From: Lumbricus terrestris
Lineage: Eukaryota; Annelida; Clitellata; Crassiclitellata; Lumbricidae
Reading direction: 5' to 3'
Length of the DNA stretch: 64,000 bases
NCBI GenBank assembly: GCA_949752735.1
Contig: OX457036.1
Span: 19,873,169-19,937,168 of the forward strand
Both the position numbers and the translations under genes were made by a program. Numbering within the stretch: position 1 is the first letter of the stretch; the number at the start of each line of letters is the position of its first letter. Below the pieces are notes generated by a model. That model was not told the DNA's origin, made no database searches, and saw only the letters and a program-made list of their open reading frames with translations. Shown piece after piece: positions 34,365 to 46,407 of the stretch.

Positions 34365-34514
34365 CATGGGCGGAGTTTATCAGGGGCTAGGAGGGGCTAA
34401 GCCCTCCCAAGAAGATTAATTTTTTACCGTGTAAATGGTATCTTTCCCCGGGCTTAGCCCCCCCTCCAAGAGGTCTTTAGCCCCTCCAAGAACGGAAACC
34501 AAACTCCGCCCATG
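34365..34514 (+). mobile_element. hAT-type MITE, CATGGGCGGAG family, old copy
   Basis: Perfect inverted ends CATGGGCGGAGTTT and AAACTCCGCCCATG. Flanking octamers GCTAGGCC and AGTAGGCC match at 6 of 8. Relative of 36314-36689. Confidence 0.85.
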
Positions 34515-35217
34515 AGTAGGCCTATAGTCAAATCTGGCAGGGCGCGATGAATTTCAACCACAGTGATTTCAACCATCAGCTTTAGCTCACGAGTACACTA
34601 TAGGCCTATTCAGGGCTGAAAGTGGTTACGAAAAAGTTGCCGGGTCTTACTTTGGCAAACGAACCGACGCCTTATAAGACCCGATATATTTTCTGACCAC
34701 CTTTTTTTAGTCAGTTGCCCATGCAAACGTTTCCCAAATGTTATCACATTTACCTCCTTTTGGCACCTAACGACCTTTTTAGTCCTTCACAACTGAACTT
34801 TGGTTAAAAAAGCGACCCGGCTGAGAAGCGGCAACAGCAGGTCTCGAATATCGATGCAGGCAGGGCTTCTATCCCCCCTAAGCAACCGGGCGCAATCTAT
34901 TTTCTTCCCCCCATTTTCTGGACCGGCCTTCCTCTATGTATGCAATATAATGCAATCTAGCGCATGCCCTCCTCTAGTGTGGGAATGAAGATTTGTTTGG
35001 AGAGGGACAAACGAGCATCCAGCAGACGATCGCCGAAGCATGTGTAGCGCCGAGAAGGGACCTGGTATGGGGGGGGGGGGAATGTGCCCCTCCCCATAAG
35101 AAATTTTCGAAATTTCTGCATTGCAATTTCAGCATTTTAAGCTGTCCTCTTAGCAAAATTGCTCTACTATTTCAGTGGAGGAATTGCTGCCAAAATTGGG
35201 CAGCCATGCATAGCCTA
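34515..35217. other. Eroded repeat-rich stretch
   Basis: CAGGGCTGAAAGTGG at 34611 resembles a hAT TIR but no partner end with a target duplication was found. A G9 run lies near 35071. No gene was seen. Confidence 0.45.
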
Positions 35218-35290
35218 TGTTTTGCGCCTCTGATCAGTGTGCACAAGAGAGGCGTTACATAAATTTTTAGAGCACAATGCAATACAATAA
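35218..35290 (+). repeat. L2-like LINE tail, plus orientation
   Basis: GCGCCTCTGATCAGTG followed by GAGGCGTTACATAAAT and an AATAC-type tail. Confidence 0.65.
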
Positions 35291-35858
35291 AATACAATTT
35301 AGGTCTTACATTGTAAGCCCACGTAATAGTTATGTTGCTTTACTAAGTGTTCAAGGACCAAATTTGACTGTCTGAAATTTGAAAGATAACATTGGAGAGA
35401 AGCCACTTAGTTGTGCAAAATAGTATTTGTATTAACATTATTTTTTTCAATTATAATATGATTGCATTATCTATTAAAATAGTAAAAACATAATTATAAT
35501 CATGTAATAGGAATCTTTTTATAGTAGGCTATATTATAGCTGTTATATCAGTTCATGTGATTCAAAAATACATATAGTACCGGTAGCCTAACTAAAAACT
35601 CAAAGTGTATAAAGTGTATACATTTTGCTAAAAACTATTAGGTCTACCATTTTGTCCAAATTTATATGGAGGGGAAGTATTTTCTGGGGGGATATTCCTT
35701 TACTATCTTCCTCCTAGTGATGCCTAGATTGAACGCCGCCCTCCATGTCCGACCTTCCCCCCAAACCGACGTGAATTTTGGCTGTCTTCTGATTCCCCCC
35801 CTATTTTTCACTGGGCGCAAGCTGCGCCCGCCATGTATAGGGATAGAAGCCCCTGGAT

Positions 35859-36036
35859 CAGTGCTAAAAGTGTTAAAAAATAAGTGCCTGGACGCCTTTT
35901 ACCTTTCCAAAAGAAGTGCATGGACGCTCCTTAACTTTCCAGTGTGGCTGGCGAAATAAGTGGCAGGACGGCGTTCAGTTTTGAAAATAAGTGCATGGAC
36001 GCCGTCCATGACCGTCCTGGCACACTTTAAGCCCTG
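35859..36036 (-). mobile_element. hAT-type MITE, GCTTAAAGTG family
   Basis: 178 bp in reverse orientation. Exact 8-bp duplication CCCTGGAT (35851-35858 and 36037-36044). Ends are CAGTGCTAAAAGTG and CACTTTAAGCCCTG. Confidence 0.95.
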
Positions 36037-36313
36037 CCCTGGATGCAGGGTCGCAAACCCGGACCGACCCGGCTCACTTTGAGCCCTGACGAGCAGAAGA
36101 GCACCACTTCTGTGCAGAACGGAGGTACGTGGCGGTGGCCTTGGATAACCGTGGAGCAGCAGAACTTTCGCAGGTAGTCTGGGTAACACCAAGCTGACAT
36201 TGCCGATTAGGATTAGGGTTTAGGCTAAAGGTGACGATCGAGCGATTGGCCACACGTACACTTTCCATCAATAGGCCTATCTATCGGGCGAGCCATCTTT
36301 GCCAGGTTCAGTC

Positions 36314-36689
36314 CATGGGCGGAGACCTAGGGGGGGACAGGGGGGACGGTCCCCCCCCAATAAAAGTGTTGGGGGGGACGGCCCATGCATTTGTCCCCCC
36401 CAATGTTTGAGCGCCAAGCCTTTTTTGGCGACGGGAAAAAAAAATTTGCGAGATTTTGGCCGGATGACTAAAAAAAAAAAAAAAAAGGTCATCAACTTTT
36501 TTGGCGGCGAAAATAGAAAAATTTCGTCAAGATTTGGGCGGATGACTAAAAAAAAAAAAAAAAGGTCATCAACTTTTTTGGCGGCGAAAATAGAAATTTT
36601 TCCCGAGATTTCGCCGGTCGTCAGAAATTTTTCGGAAAATCTCGCGTCTTTCCGTCCCCCCCAATTCTCGGCCCAGGTCTCCGCCTATG
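36314..36689 (+). mobile_element. hAT-type MITE, CATGGGCGGAG family
   Basis: 376 bp with exact 8-bp duplication GTTCAGTC (36306-36313 and 36690-36697). Ends are CATGGGCGGAGACC and GGTCTCCGCCTATG. The interior has a duplicated segment, GATGACTAAAAAA followed by GGTCATCAACTTTTTTGGCG. Confidence 0.95.
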
Positions 36690-36754
36690 GTTCAGTCAAG
36701 AGAAGCGTCGTAACATGAAGTTTTTTCAGAACTTCAGCAACTTGCCAACTTCCA

Positions 36755-36795
<41 letters not shown>

Positions 36796-36857
36796 CGATT
36801 AGATCATCATCACGATTAGATCATCATCACGATTAGATCATCATCAAGATTAGAGCA
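36755..36857 (+). repeat. (CAT)n and CACGATTAGAT minisatellite
   Basis: About 13 CAT units run into four 17-18 bp units of ATCATCATCACGATTAG. Confidence 0.93.
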
Positions 36858-37427
36858 TCGTCGTTATCTAATCTATTGTAATGTAGGCCTATTTCCCATA
36901 GAAATAAGAACTTCAAAATCAAATCCCCGTTTAGTTCTTACCTCGAGTGTTAGACTGTTAGTAAATGCGTTATTTAATTTTACATTATTTCATTTGAGGG
37001 GTGTTTAAACGCCCCAAACACCCTAAATATGTCATTGGGGCAAAACCGAGAATATATACCTAATCCGGAAATACAGTGATCATTTACCAAAAATGTTAAG
37101 TAATTTAAGTCATTGTAGGCTCCTAATCTGACCCAATGACTTATAATAATAAATATATACACATACAGCGCCGATGTCGTGATCATTTACAAAGGCATTA
37201 ATGCATGGATGCTCGCTTACTCATAATCTAAATGCAGAGGTAAAAGTAGACCGAAGAAAAGAAGAAGTCGGGCGACCATGCATTGGAGAGCAAGTTGAAA
37301 GAGATCAGACTAAAGTTCAAAAGTACGTGATCGATAGAAAAAGATAAATAGAGAGAACAGTTAGGCAAACAGAACTAGCAAAGCCTCACTTTCAGAGGAA
37401 CTCAAACAAACCTATAGTTGCTTTCAC

Positions 37428-37561
37428 GTGAGTCGGTCAACTGGATCATCGTAGTCGCTTCTGTCCGGAATTGCGATCATCCTTCGAGTGAAGAACTTCC
37501 TTCTTCCAAACGGTCGATTGATGAGGGGAAACAAAATCCCGGGCAACAGCCAGCGCGCCAT
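37428..37561 (-). CDS. Candidate first coding exon, unknown gene
   Basis: An ATG at 37559-37561 opens 44 codons (MARWLLPGILFPLINRPFGR, then basic residues and SDYDDPVDRL) up to a possible donor CTCAC|GTGAAAG. The N-terminus is hydrophobic then arginine-rich, which would fit a mitochondrial or membrane targeting segment. Its phase does not join the ESRR 32-kb exon in the ESRR reading frame. No downstream partner exon was found. It could be a chance ORF or an upstream ORF. Confidence 0.25.
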
Positions 37562-37867
37562 GTCAGATGACGGAGTAGCGGTGCAATGCCAGTGACGTCG
37601 GTGCCAGAGCTGCAGCAGTCAGCTAATTGGGCGCCCCGTACCCAATTTTACCCCACTTGGCATTCAAGTAGGTTGAAATTGGGTGCGTGGCCTCCTATTA
37701 GCTAACTACTCAAAGCTAATAATAATAACTTAATGCTACATTGCCCTAACGGCCCCAAAAACTACCAGAATCCTATCACCTTATTCACCTATGAACTTAT
37801 TACTGACACGCCAGTACAAGCGTGTCAGGGAGACGGTGCCAGAGCCGACAGAGCTGACAGGCGCGAA

Positions 37868-37950
37868 GGACGGACGGTGCCAAAACTGCCGGACAAGTCT
37901 CTGGCTGCCAGGACGGACGGTGCCAAAACTGCCGGACAAGTCTCTGGCCC
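37868..37950 (+). repeat. 43-bp tandem duplication
   Basis: GGACGGACGGTGCCAAAACT begins at 37868 and 37911. The two units are almost identical. Confidence 0.9.
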
Positions 37951-38425
37951 CTGTAATTTGTCAACACACTCACGTTCTATATCTTCTATGCATTTAAGTA
38001 GCGTCTTAAGAGAGTTCCTTAGGTCGATATAACATAGTAGGTTACGAAAGTCTAGGGGGAAAAATCGTTGAATTATTTTGTGCATACATCCGCGAGTGTC
38101 CTATAGGCTATAGTGACTAGCATTGGCAATCTGTTTTCACCTTGACATGATGAGAAACTCTAAAACAACTGAATATGATTAAAAAACTCTAAAACATTAC
38201 AGAAACCAATTAACGACGTGCAGCAGTCTGATGAATGATATACTCGAAGAAACCAATAATGATACCCGTGATATTATCTAATGAAAACCATGATGAAAAC
38301 AGAGTGTATTCTGCGTGCTCCCAATTTGTTTGAATCTGTATTTCAATGCAGAGACGAAGATAAAACCTAACCTAGAGACGCTGCCAATTAAAGCACTGAA
38401 AGCAGATGGCAAACAAACCTTAGTC

Positions 38426-38460
38426 AAAGATATTAGAGTTTTACTTACTCTAATATCTTT
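38426..38460. repeat. Short hairpin, 13-bp arms
   Basis: AAAGATATTAGAG and CTCTAATATCTTT separated by 9 nt. Neither tail nor context identifies it as a terminator or ncRNA. Confidence 0.6.
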
Positions 38461-39271
38461 GGGTACACTAGTAAATTCAGCCTAAGTCATAGAGTGAGGT
38501 AACAGTATCGTCATCAGTTTAACAACTATTTGTGATAATAAGAAAGTGAATTACTGTCAGCCATTCTTCATCCATGCAGGATAGGGACTGTCAGAGAAAT
38601 GTAGTGGCTGAGTTTAGAGAGTGGTCTACAAAACTACTGCTCAGATATTCAGATAAACTTGGTTTTAACAACTTACAGCTGTTGCAAGATGTCGCTCGTC
38701 AATCCAACCACGAGAAGCGTCATCTGTCGACGGATGATGAATCTTCACGATGAAGGATCTTTGCGACTCCATCGACGACGATAGCGAACGGCAACATCAT
38801 CCCATGCAACTACACAAAACACCAGAAAAGTTTAGAATAGCAAAGCATGATATGGTATCACAGAATGCAGCAAGACATTCATGAATGACCCATTAAATGA
38901 CTTAACTAACATCTCTGTTAAATGATCACTGTATTTCCGCTTTAGGGACATTTCCATAAGAACCTTCTAGATATTCTTGCGCTAGTGTTGCAACTATTTT
39001 AGTTGGAACCCCGCCACTGCTCATGCTTTGGCAGTGCCAGTCCCAAGCCTGTAGAAAGGAGGAGGGCGACACCAATCATCCTTGATATGACGGTGTCGTG
39101 AAACAGCAACAACTTCGTAGTTGCACCATATATGCGACAGACGTCGTTCCAGTCGCAAGAACCGCCACCTTCGAAGACGATTCGCTTGACGACGTCAAGT
39201 TGACGGTTCCTTGCCATTCCCGAAGGCAGACGATCTTGAAAGGAGATGTTTCAGCGATCGCTCCACCGACA
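38461..39271. other. Unannotated stretch
   Basis: The block 38995-39265 has overlapping open frames on both strands. Its context next to the LINE remnant at 39421-39789 suggests retroelement sequence, but I see no named motif. Confidence 0.4.
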
Positions 39272-39418
39272 ATGGAAAGCAACAAACAGATTAATAAAGG
39301 AAAGCAACAAACAGATTAACAAAGGAAAGCAACAAACAGATTAACAAAGGAAAGCAACAAACAGATTAACAAAGGAAAGCAACAAACAGATCCTAACAAA
39401 GGAAAGCAACAAACAGAT
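39272..39418 (+). repeat. 25-bp minisatellite, six units
   Basis: The unit contains GGAAAGCAACAAACAGATTA. It abuts the AAGGC tail of the LINE remnant, so it may have grown from the insertion junction. Confidence 0.92.
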
Positions 39419-39420
39419 TG

Positions 39421-39789
39421 CCTTGCCTTGCCTTGCCTTCAACCATCCTCGACACGAGGGTTGGTCGCATTTTGGACAGTTCTTCTCCATCCTCTCCTGT
39501 CTTCGGTTGCTCTCAACAATTGCTCTGTTGACAATCCCGTCCATTCACACATGTTGTCCCACCACCTCTTCCTAGGTCTTCCTCTTGATCTTGCTCCTGG
39601 AACCGTGCCTTGCATAATCTCCTTCTCCAAGCAGTCTCCATGTTTCCTCATGATGTGCCCGAAGTATGACAACTTCCTTCCTTTAATTGACTCCAGTAGA
39701 CTCCTTTCTACGCCAGCCGTCTCCAGAACCCATTCATTTGTTTTTTTCTCAGTCCATGATATTCCGAGGATTTTTCTTATACCTTTCAT
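39421..39789 (-). pseudogene. LINE RT C-terminal remnant
   Basis: A frame of 116 codons with the standard C-terminal region of non-LTR reverse-transcriptase proteins: RKLSYFGHIMRKHG, GARSRGRPRKRWWDNM and TEDRRGWRRTVQNA. The 3' end is close by, with an AAGGC repeat tail at 39421-39438. It is 5'-truncated. A frameshifted sister copy is at 62405-62740 on the opposite strand. The clade (jockey/I/RTE-like) cannot be settled from this part. Confidence 0.88.
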
Positions 39790-40639
39790 TTCAAATGCCT
39801 TTATTCTATCTTCATCACTCTTATTAATTGTCCAACTCTATAACAAGGCTTTATTATAGTACTTCCCCAGTCCATCACTACTTTTAAGAAAGTCGTTATG
39901 CACCTCTTGCCTTCCAGTTGCAAAGACATAGCAGGCCTACTGTAACAGTTGTCGACAGTTTTCGTTGTTCCAACCTCGAGAACCGCCATTTGTTGCCGAG
40001 TCTCTTATTATAAGTTATAACAGATCATTCTTCACGACTTGCTACAATGGCTGTGAATGGAAAATATTTCTACTATCGCTCCACTGAGAAGCAGCAGACA
40101 GCTAGGTAGCCTAATTATATCTACAAAAGCTACAGTAGCCTAACAGTTCTAAAGTTCTAGACTGTGCGAGGCATCTAATTTATGTCTGGTATAATTAATT
40201 AATAGATTGCAAGGCTCATTCAATATACTATAGTCTTGCCATTACACGATATGAAAAGTTAGTCTAGCCTATATATGTTATAGATGGCTCTTACGATCTG
40301 AAAATTGAAAATTTCGATTAAAAGGTCGTTGCTATGTGATAATTGTTAATATTTGGGTTTACCTGACATCATTCGACGAAACTGACCAAGATTCGATCGA
40401 AGTGGGAGTTGGCCGCAGCAGAATTTAACAGAATTTCGATGAATAGCAGCAATTTTTGGAAGGTTTTATCAAATTTCGACTGCGTGACTGCATGACGTCA
40501 CAACGAGATCTCGACAGCAATTAAACCATCGACGTGAATTAAACAACAAGAGGATGACGTCATCATTAGGTTTACGTCATTTTTGATTAATATTATGTAA
40601 TAGACTGCAGCACAATATGGCTGTCCATTTATCCATTCT
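39790..40639. other. Unannotated stretch, no gene seen
   Basis: AT-rich. Short frames only. Confidence 0.5.
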
Positions 40640-40705
40640 GAGCATTTATATAGCGCCCTATGTCGAAACTACTGATCAGGAGCGCTCCCAGTACGGCAGT
40701 GACTA
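40640..40705 (-). repeat. L2-like LINE tail fragment
   Basis: GCATTTATATAGCGCCC followed by CTGATCAGGAGCGCTCCCAG. Same module as at 19727 and 51920. Confidence 0.78.
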
Positions 40706-41287
40706 AAGGCAAAAGACGCATATGCACATTACAGCTAGGCTTCAGTCTGCAGGAAAATCTGCGTAGCCAAGATTTTGTTGGGAGGAGGGTAAGGGGTGTT
40801 TTTTTAATTATTTTGTTCTTGAGCAAGCCGACAGGCAACCGAATCAACTGGCCAATGTTTGTGAACTCTCATTGCGGGTCCTTGAGGCCAGTGCATTACA
40901 CACTAGTTGGAATGTATATTCATTCAATTATAATATATCATTCCAGAACCTCAATTGTAGACTTCAATCAGGTCTCTGTCTCTCCTAGCTGTTTCCTCCA
41001 TTTCACCAATGTTGCTAGTCCATCTTTTTCAATCAGGGCCGGTGTCACCATATAATGTCTCCCCGATATCAGCTCTCCCCCCGCCGAAACTCTGGCTGAA
41101 ACTCTGTGTTGGAACTATAATAGTTTATATCCATAATCCCAACTTCTGAATTTGATCCTTAAACATTTAAGATATTCTGCACTAGATCGATCTAGATGCC
41201 TTCCAAGTTCCAACGAGTCAACGACGAGAATGCGTAGCTTAATTATAATAGGCCTACCGTTGAGTCGTAGGCTATTCACGTTTCACA

Positions 41288-41445
41288 CAATCGTAATCGA
41301 AATCTCGAGATTCCTACAGCGCCCTCAAAAGCGAAGTCGCGGGAACCAGCTTATTCACAGACGCTCAATAAAAAAATCGATTGGCAGCGGGTTAATTAAG
41401 ATCCGGAGACAGGAATGCAGGCAGACAGACGGACGGATAAGGTAG
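41288..41445 (+). repeat. Dispersed repeat family X, copy 3
   Basis: Reverse-complement relative of 8938-9110: AATCTCGAGATTCCTACAGC, GCGGGAACCAGCTTATTCAC, and a GCAGACAGACGG run. Confidence 0.72.
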
Positions 41446-41562
41446 GTGATGTTTAGAGTTGAAATGACAAGGGATGTGAGAAGAGCGGGAATTATATAGG
41501 ATCTGTGAAAAAAACAATGTTTTCACAAACACACGCACACACACATGTATGTAAGAATAAAG

Positions 41563-41907
41563 CAGTGGTTCCCAACCTTTTTTGGCTCTGGGGCCATTAT
41601 TTCTACGTTGGAGGACACGAGGGCCACTTTTTCTTAGTTGAAGGACATTAGGGGGGCCAAAAGGGGGCCACAATTAAGGCTAAAATTTAATTGACTAAAA
41701 GCATATAAAACTGTTGTAATTGATTCAAAATATAATTTTGATGCGTCAAAATAAAATGATTTTTAATAGTTCTATAATTATGTGCTCTATCCTAGTCCAA
41801 ATTTTCAAATTTTTCATATACTTTTGTTAATTCTTTCTGAGACGAGGGCCATTTTTTAGGCCTGGCAGGCCACTTTTGGCCCGCGGGCCATGGGTTGGGA
41901 ACTGTTG
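41563..41907 (+). mobile_element. hAT MITE, CAGTGGTTCCCAACC family
   Basis: 345 bp with exact 8-bp duplication GAATAAAG (41555-41562 and 41908-41915). It lacks the 149-bp internal duplication seen at 21573-22111. The right end is slightly decayed (GGTTGGGAACTGTTG). Confidence 0.95.
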
Positions 41908-41915
41908 GAATAAAG

Positions 41916-42511
41916 TATCTTCCTTAAAATGACAAAGCCTATAAATTATTGTTCTACTATGTTCCTAAGTTATGAGTAAAAATATGGTTCAACTGCTCGA
42001 TTTACAATTCCAAGAAAATGCATTAAAACTTTTCTATAACTTTGGAATGCAAAATTCTTTAGCAACCATAATCAGAATTGAATGAAATTCGAAAAAATAA
42101 ATAGACTGTGCAATAGGCTAGAAGGGTGCGGGATTTTTGCTAATGCTGATTTTCTATGCTAGATAACGAATAATATGGCTATTAAATGGTGGGAAAGTGG
42201 CAAACTCAGGAAAGTCATTTAATTATTTAAACAATAGCCACTTAAAAAATCATCTGAAAAATCATTAAAAATAAGATTTTTCACAAATTGTTGCTTTAAT
42301 GTGTTTAAAATATATTTATTTAGCATTTTTTTTTATCAAAAACCAAGAATTGGAAGCACTGGGTTTTTAACCACATTATTTTTAGTCATTGTCTCAGAAG
42401 CCTGGTTTTTGGTCCGATGGGTCACATATTATGAGCCTCAAAGAAAATAAATGTTGTTTGGGTATTAGAAGCAGAGTGGAAACAACTTGTGACAGCAAGG
42501 TAGCATTCCTT
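41916..42511. other. Unannotated AT-rich stretch
   Basis: No feature recognised. Confidence 0.5.
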
Positions 42512-42519
42512 CACAAGGG

Positions 42520-42707
42520 CAGGGCTTAAAGTGGGTGGGAACGCGTGGGAACGGCGTTCCCACTGCTCTCGAAATTCTTGGCTTGCGTTCCCACTGCTCA
42601 TCATGATGGAACGCCAAAACACATGCATTTCAATGCAATTCTTCATCAGCGTTCCAACTGCTCACATTCAGCGTTCCCACTGCTCACCCAAACCACTTTA
42701 ACCACTG
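42520..42707 (-). mobile_element. hAT-type MITE, CCCACTGCTC family
   Basis: 188 bp with exact 8-bp duplication CACAAGGG (42512-42519 and 42708-42715). Ends are CAGGGCTTAAAGTGG and CCACTTTAACCACTG. Best-preserved copy of this family. Sisters are at 23216 and 9927. Confidence 0.96.
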
Positions 42708-42715
42708 CACAAGGG

Positions 42716-43740
42716 CAGTAATCATCAGTCAGCACACGTCAGTGTACTAGCATAAAATGTTGAGAAAATGTGAAGCCAGTAAGTCACTAAGAAATCGACT
42801 TCAATTAACAGTATTCTGAACAAGCTTCCACGCAAGCAGCTTTGTTTCCATGCCTTTTATTTATATGCCGTTATAAGCACATAATCATATTAAATTGAAC
42901 TCAAAATAACTTGATCGGCATCGTCTTCGCAACACTGTCATACTCTACATGTAATAGCGCATCTGAGCCAAATATTCTCGTGGGTCGACCTTCCAACAAA
43001 ACTTTACTCAATGAAGTTCTCATCCCAGTACTTCAAGTAATTTTTTATGTACCGTACAAGAAAGCAACAGTTACGGAATGTGTTGGGCATGCGATACCAT
43101 ACTATAAAACAACTCTACAACTGCTCCAGCTATACTTTTGTGTTGTTATATATATATGACTTTTCCGATCCTGTCTATACTCTGATATCTTTTGACTTTC
43201 TTGACCGAAATTTTTACATTCCAGTTGTTCTTGATTTGCCTTTGTTAGTGCACAGAAGACAAGTGTAAAGTGAAAGGAGTAACTAGACAAACATAGATAT
43301 TTTTAGACTGCACAGCACCTGGATTTTTTTTATATAATATTTATGGATGCATGTGTATCGACACTGAAAGGCAGTAACTGTAAACCCATCAGCAAATGAG
43401 CATACAGAAGGAAAGCATGGAGATGTGTATGCTGATTTGAGTACCGGTAGACGACAATGACAGGTTTTCTTTGCCTTGGCAAGTAATGAGTCACTATTCA
43501 TCACTGTAGCAGCTAGTAACTATTCAAATTATACAGCAGAGTGATTAGTAACTGAAAAGCAAACATGACATGTGTATTCTTTTCAATTTACAAGATTTAG
43601 TTGTACATGGTTTCATACACAAAAAAATCATTTGTAATATCATCAGTGAATTCATGATTCTATCGCCATATACGTAAGTGCAGCACTATTAGCGTTGCCA
43701 GCTAAAAGCAAGAGGTAAACTAAACATGATTACAATTAAT
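42716..43740. other. Intergenic stretch between GPATCH2L and ESRR side
   Basis: No exon recognised. It contains a minus-strand frame at 43283-43504 without support. Confidence 0.45.
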
Positions 43741-43746
43741 TTTATT
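43741..43746 (-). terminator. Candidate poly(A) signal of GPATCH2L
   Basis: AATAAA on the minus strand about 590 nt after the proposed stop codon at 44337. Another AATAAA overlaps the alternative stop at 45038. Confidence 0.35.
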
Positions 43747-44336
43747 TCCAAACCTTTCACAAAATGCATTTTCCCCGAGGATATTCCAGCAGGGATAGCT
43801 TGACATAGACTTGAATCAAGTGTTACTCAAGTCTTGCTGCAGAAAAAAAGCTGGTATATATGATTTGCACAATTTTCAACAAATTTACATCAACATTCTG
43901 CAAATCTTGTTATACATAATTCATAGTCTTAAAATATTGACAAATGTTCCCTTTAATTGAAAATAATCAATAAAACATGATATCAAGGAAACCTGACCTC
44001 AATTCATTCCACGATAAATGAGATTGAATAATAAAATAATAGGACAATCTAGCATCCCATTGCCAACCAAATCCCTCCTAGCACAACACAAGCACTAAGC
44101 AACGTTTAGGCAGATAAGTTGTCACAAGCATCCAATAAATACATTATTCTACACCTCAACACAAGAGCTTTACTCTACAACACTTAACTTCTTGATCTTC
44201 TTTCTTCCATGCGAAATTGTTTGTCTACTCATCAGCTGTTTCAGATGCAGCATTGTCCAACAACTTTACAGTTTCAAGCCTTTTCGTCATTTCTTCCTAT
44301 TAGCTTCCACATGGAAATCGAGAAAGCCATGACCCC

Positions 44337-44503
44337 TCACGAGACAAAATGGTGAGAAACAGATGAAGAGCAATGTGTTTTGGATCGAGTTGGTTTCTGT
44401 CCTAACGAGAAGATCGACTGCAACGCTCCTGTGCCGGGTAAAAGACGGCAGTTGACGTTGTTGCCAGCGGTTGGCTCACTCTGCTCAGCCATCATCTCAA
44501 AAG
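44337..44503 (-). CDS. GPATCH2L: GPATCH2L proposed last coding exon (exon 6)
   Basis: A strong acceptor (TTTTCTTTGCATTGCAG) precedes 44503. Only one frame is open, reading FEMMAEQSEPTAGNN and ending HHFVS-stop at 44337. It starts with two bases that complete the codon left by exon 5 if exon 5 uses a GC donor at 45060. The resulting DNAFEMMAEQSEPTAG resembles, as I recall it, the C-terminal AVHMDAVEPTTPAS region of vertebrate GPATCH2L. No G-patch signature (GxGLG) is present. Alternatively the gene ends in exon 5 at 45038. Confidence 0.6.
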
Positions 44504-45060
44504 CTGCAATGCAAAGAAAATCTTAACATGCGCCTTGTTTCTTGCTAGATCTGTTAGATAGGTGTGTTTCACTACCTTGAAAAGGTTCTTAAAAGCTGCT
44601 ATACATTATGATAACAGATAAATGCAAGAAGTCGTATAGTTGGATGTACTTGTTTAATTAATATATTAACATTTCAAATTAAACTTCTGAAATGAAACAC
44701 TGCACAGGTCCTGTCATTCAGAGATCAAAATACAGCAAATTCAATAACAATATCGCGATCCAATCCCCAGTCAGAAAAATGAAACTTTCCCGCTGTTTCA
44801 TTAATTTGTCCAAATAATGCTTAGGGACCACAGAAACAAAGTTAGCTGTAGTTTACAATAGTTTTTTTAATACTAGCATGGTGCATACATGTTATTATTG
44901 TTTCTTTGATAAGACATACAGGTTATTATATTATTTCTTTTATAAGACATCTAGAGTTATGCCAGTACTCTGGTATTTCACAACGTAAATAGCACTATAT
45001 GATTGAAATCAACTTAGAATACATGGCACCAATCATTTTATTGACAGTCTATAAACTCGC

Positions 45061-45169
45061 CATTGTCAGCAGGCGGCATTCTACGATGTCGTTTACTAGT
45101 CCCACTTGGCATCATGGCAACGGTCCCTGCTCCACCCTGTTGCTGCCAACCACGGCTCCACATCTGCCG
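45061..45169 (-). CDS. GPATCH2L: GPATCH2L exon 5
   Basis: Reads RQMWSRGWQQQGGAGTVAMM, then SGTSKRHRRMPPADN. Vertebrate GPATCH2L and GPATCH2 have a comparable RQ...W...DIKRKRK segment. The acceptor CAAGAG before 45169 keeps phase 0 from exon 4. The proposed donor AATG|GCGAGT is of the rare GC-AG class. If it is not used, the frame continues EFIDCQ and stops at 45038, where the stop overlaps an AATAAA. A GT donor at ACTA|GTAAAC also keeps phase 1. Further exons between exons 4 and 5 cannot be excluded. Confidence 0.65.
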
Positions 45170-45259
45170 CTCTTGAAGGAAGCACGTCAACGAATATCCC
45201 GGATGCTTAAAACGAAAAAAGAAAGAAAGAAGCTTCGTTATATACACAATCACATACAT

Positions 45260-46362
45260 TACATATATAAATTATATATATATATATATATAATATAAAT
45301 TCGTTTAATGACAAAAACAAGTTGACAAGACCGCAACTCAGTTACAATAAACAGATAAGTAATCTGTGTACAATCTATGGTATGGATGTTACAGATCAAG
45401 CATTGTAGTATAGTTAAGAAAAGTAAGTCATTTGCAAGAGTAAGCAATGGCACCTCCATTTTGCCAATTTTGTAGTGTTATATGTTTATGAATATTTAAC
45501 ACAGTGTCACTCAAGTACATTTCAAAACTATTTACACACGACTATCTAAATGGCACAACAAGCAGTCTAACAAAGACTTCAATTCTACTTTCCATGATGT
45601 ATCGGTTTCTGACTAGGATTCGACATACAGCACATTGTGATTTTGGACAAACATCAATCGGAATACAAAAATGGCTCTACAGAAGTGAATTAGACCAACT
45701 TAAGCACGGAAAAAACAATTACCACCACAAAAGGTTGCATTATATTGAGTTACCTCCTGAATCAAATCCAGGATCCATTGTGATCAATAAAATGGATCCT
45801 GGATCCATCTCCTTGACCATGCCATATCAGAATGAGCAAAACAGCATGACAGAAAGTAATTCGCTGAAATGCATCAAAGTGGCTAGCAGTCTCTCTCCTT
45901 GTCTGTCTGTCTGTCTCTCTTGTCCATAGCAACCTTTATTTGCAGCTCGCAGTCATCACTGCTGTACAATGTCGTACATTGAAGACCCTGATACACAGCT
46001 TTAACAGATGCATCAGCTCCCTTCTCTCTCTCATCATCCGTGGCTGCCATTAATCATGTAGGCATCGCAGTTCTGCTCGTTTTCAAGGCCCATGGGAGTC
46101 TGATACACAATCTTTTCTAAAATAATTATTGTTTTGTCAGTGATCTAGCGCATTGTAAAATACAAAGGCAAATTGTGTTAGTTAATAATGATGTTCAAGA
46201 CTCGCCGACTGGACATTAATACGAATGTAAGCAATACATGTGCATCACTGCCATCTGGTAGCTAAACTGCCCATGTGTAGTGTAGCCTTGGGTTAACAAC
46301 TTAACAGTATACAATTTAAAGGCAAGTGCATCCATGACTTATCTCAAAAACTGCAAGCTCAC
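45260..46362 (-). other. GPATCH2L intron 4
   Basis: Contains an (AT)n run at about 45265-45300 and an antisense 141-codon frame at 45504-45929 that resembles nothing I know. No other exon was recognised. Confidence 0.55.
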
Positions 46363-46407
46363 CCTATCCTTGAGCCTTCTTCGGCCGGCTTGTATCTGTC
46401 TTCCGTT
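46363..46407 (-). CDS. GPATCH2L: GPATCH2L exon 4 (45-bp microexon)
   Basis: Acceptor TTTTGTAG and donor AGG|GTGAGC enclose 15 codons, NGRQIQAGRRRLKDR. It is in phase 0 on both sides and continues FKARMKAL-NGRQ. It matches the basic GRRRL segment that follows the QARLxRL motif in vertebrate family members. Confidence 0.8.

Noticed and set aside
34611..36088. Possible long hAT element from CAGGGCTGAAAGTGG to CACTTTGAGCCCTG
   Set aside because: Flanking octamers (GGCCTATT and ACGAGCAG) do not match, so the two ends probably do not belong together.
45504..45929. 141-codon plus-strand ORF antisense to GPATCH2L
   Set aside because: No homology or splice support. It ends in a CTGT microsatellite and lies in an intron.
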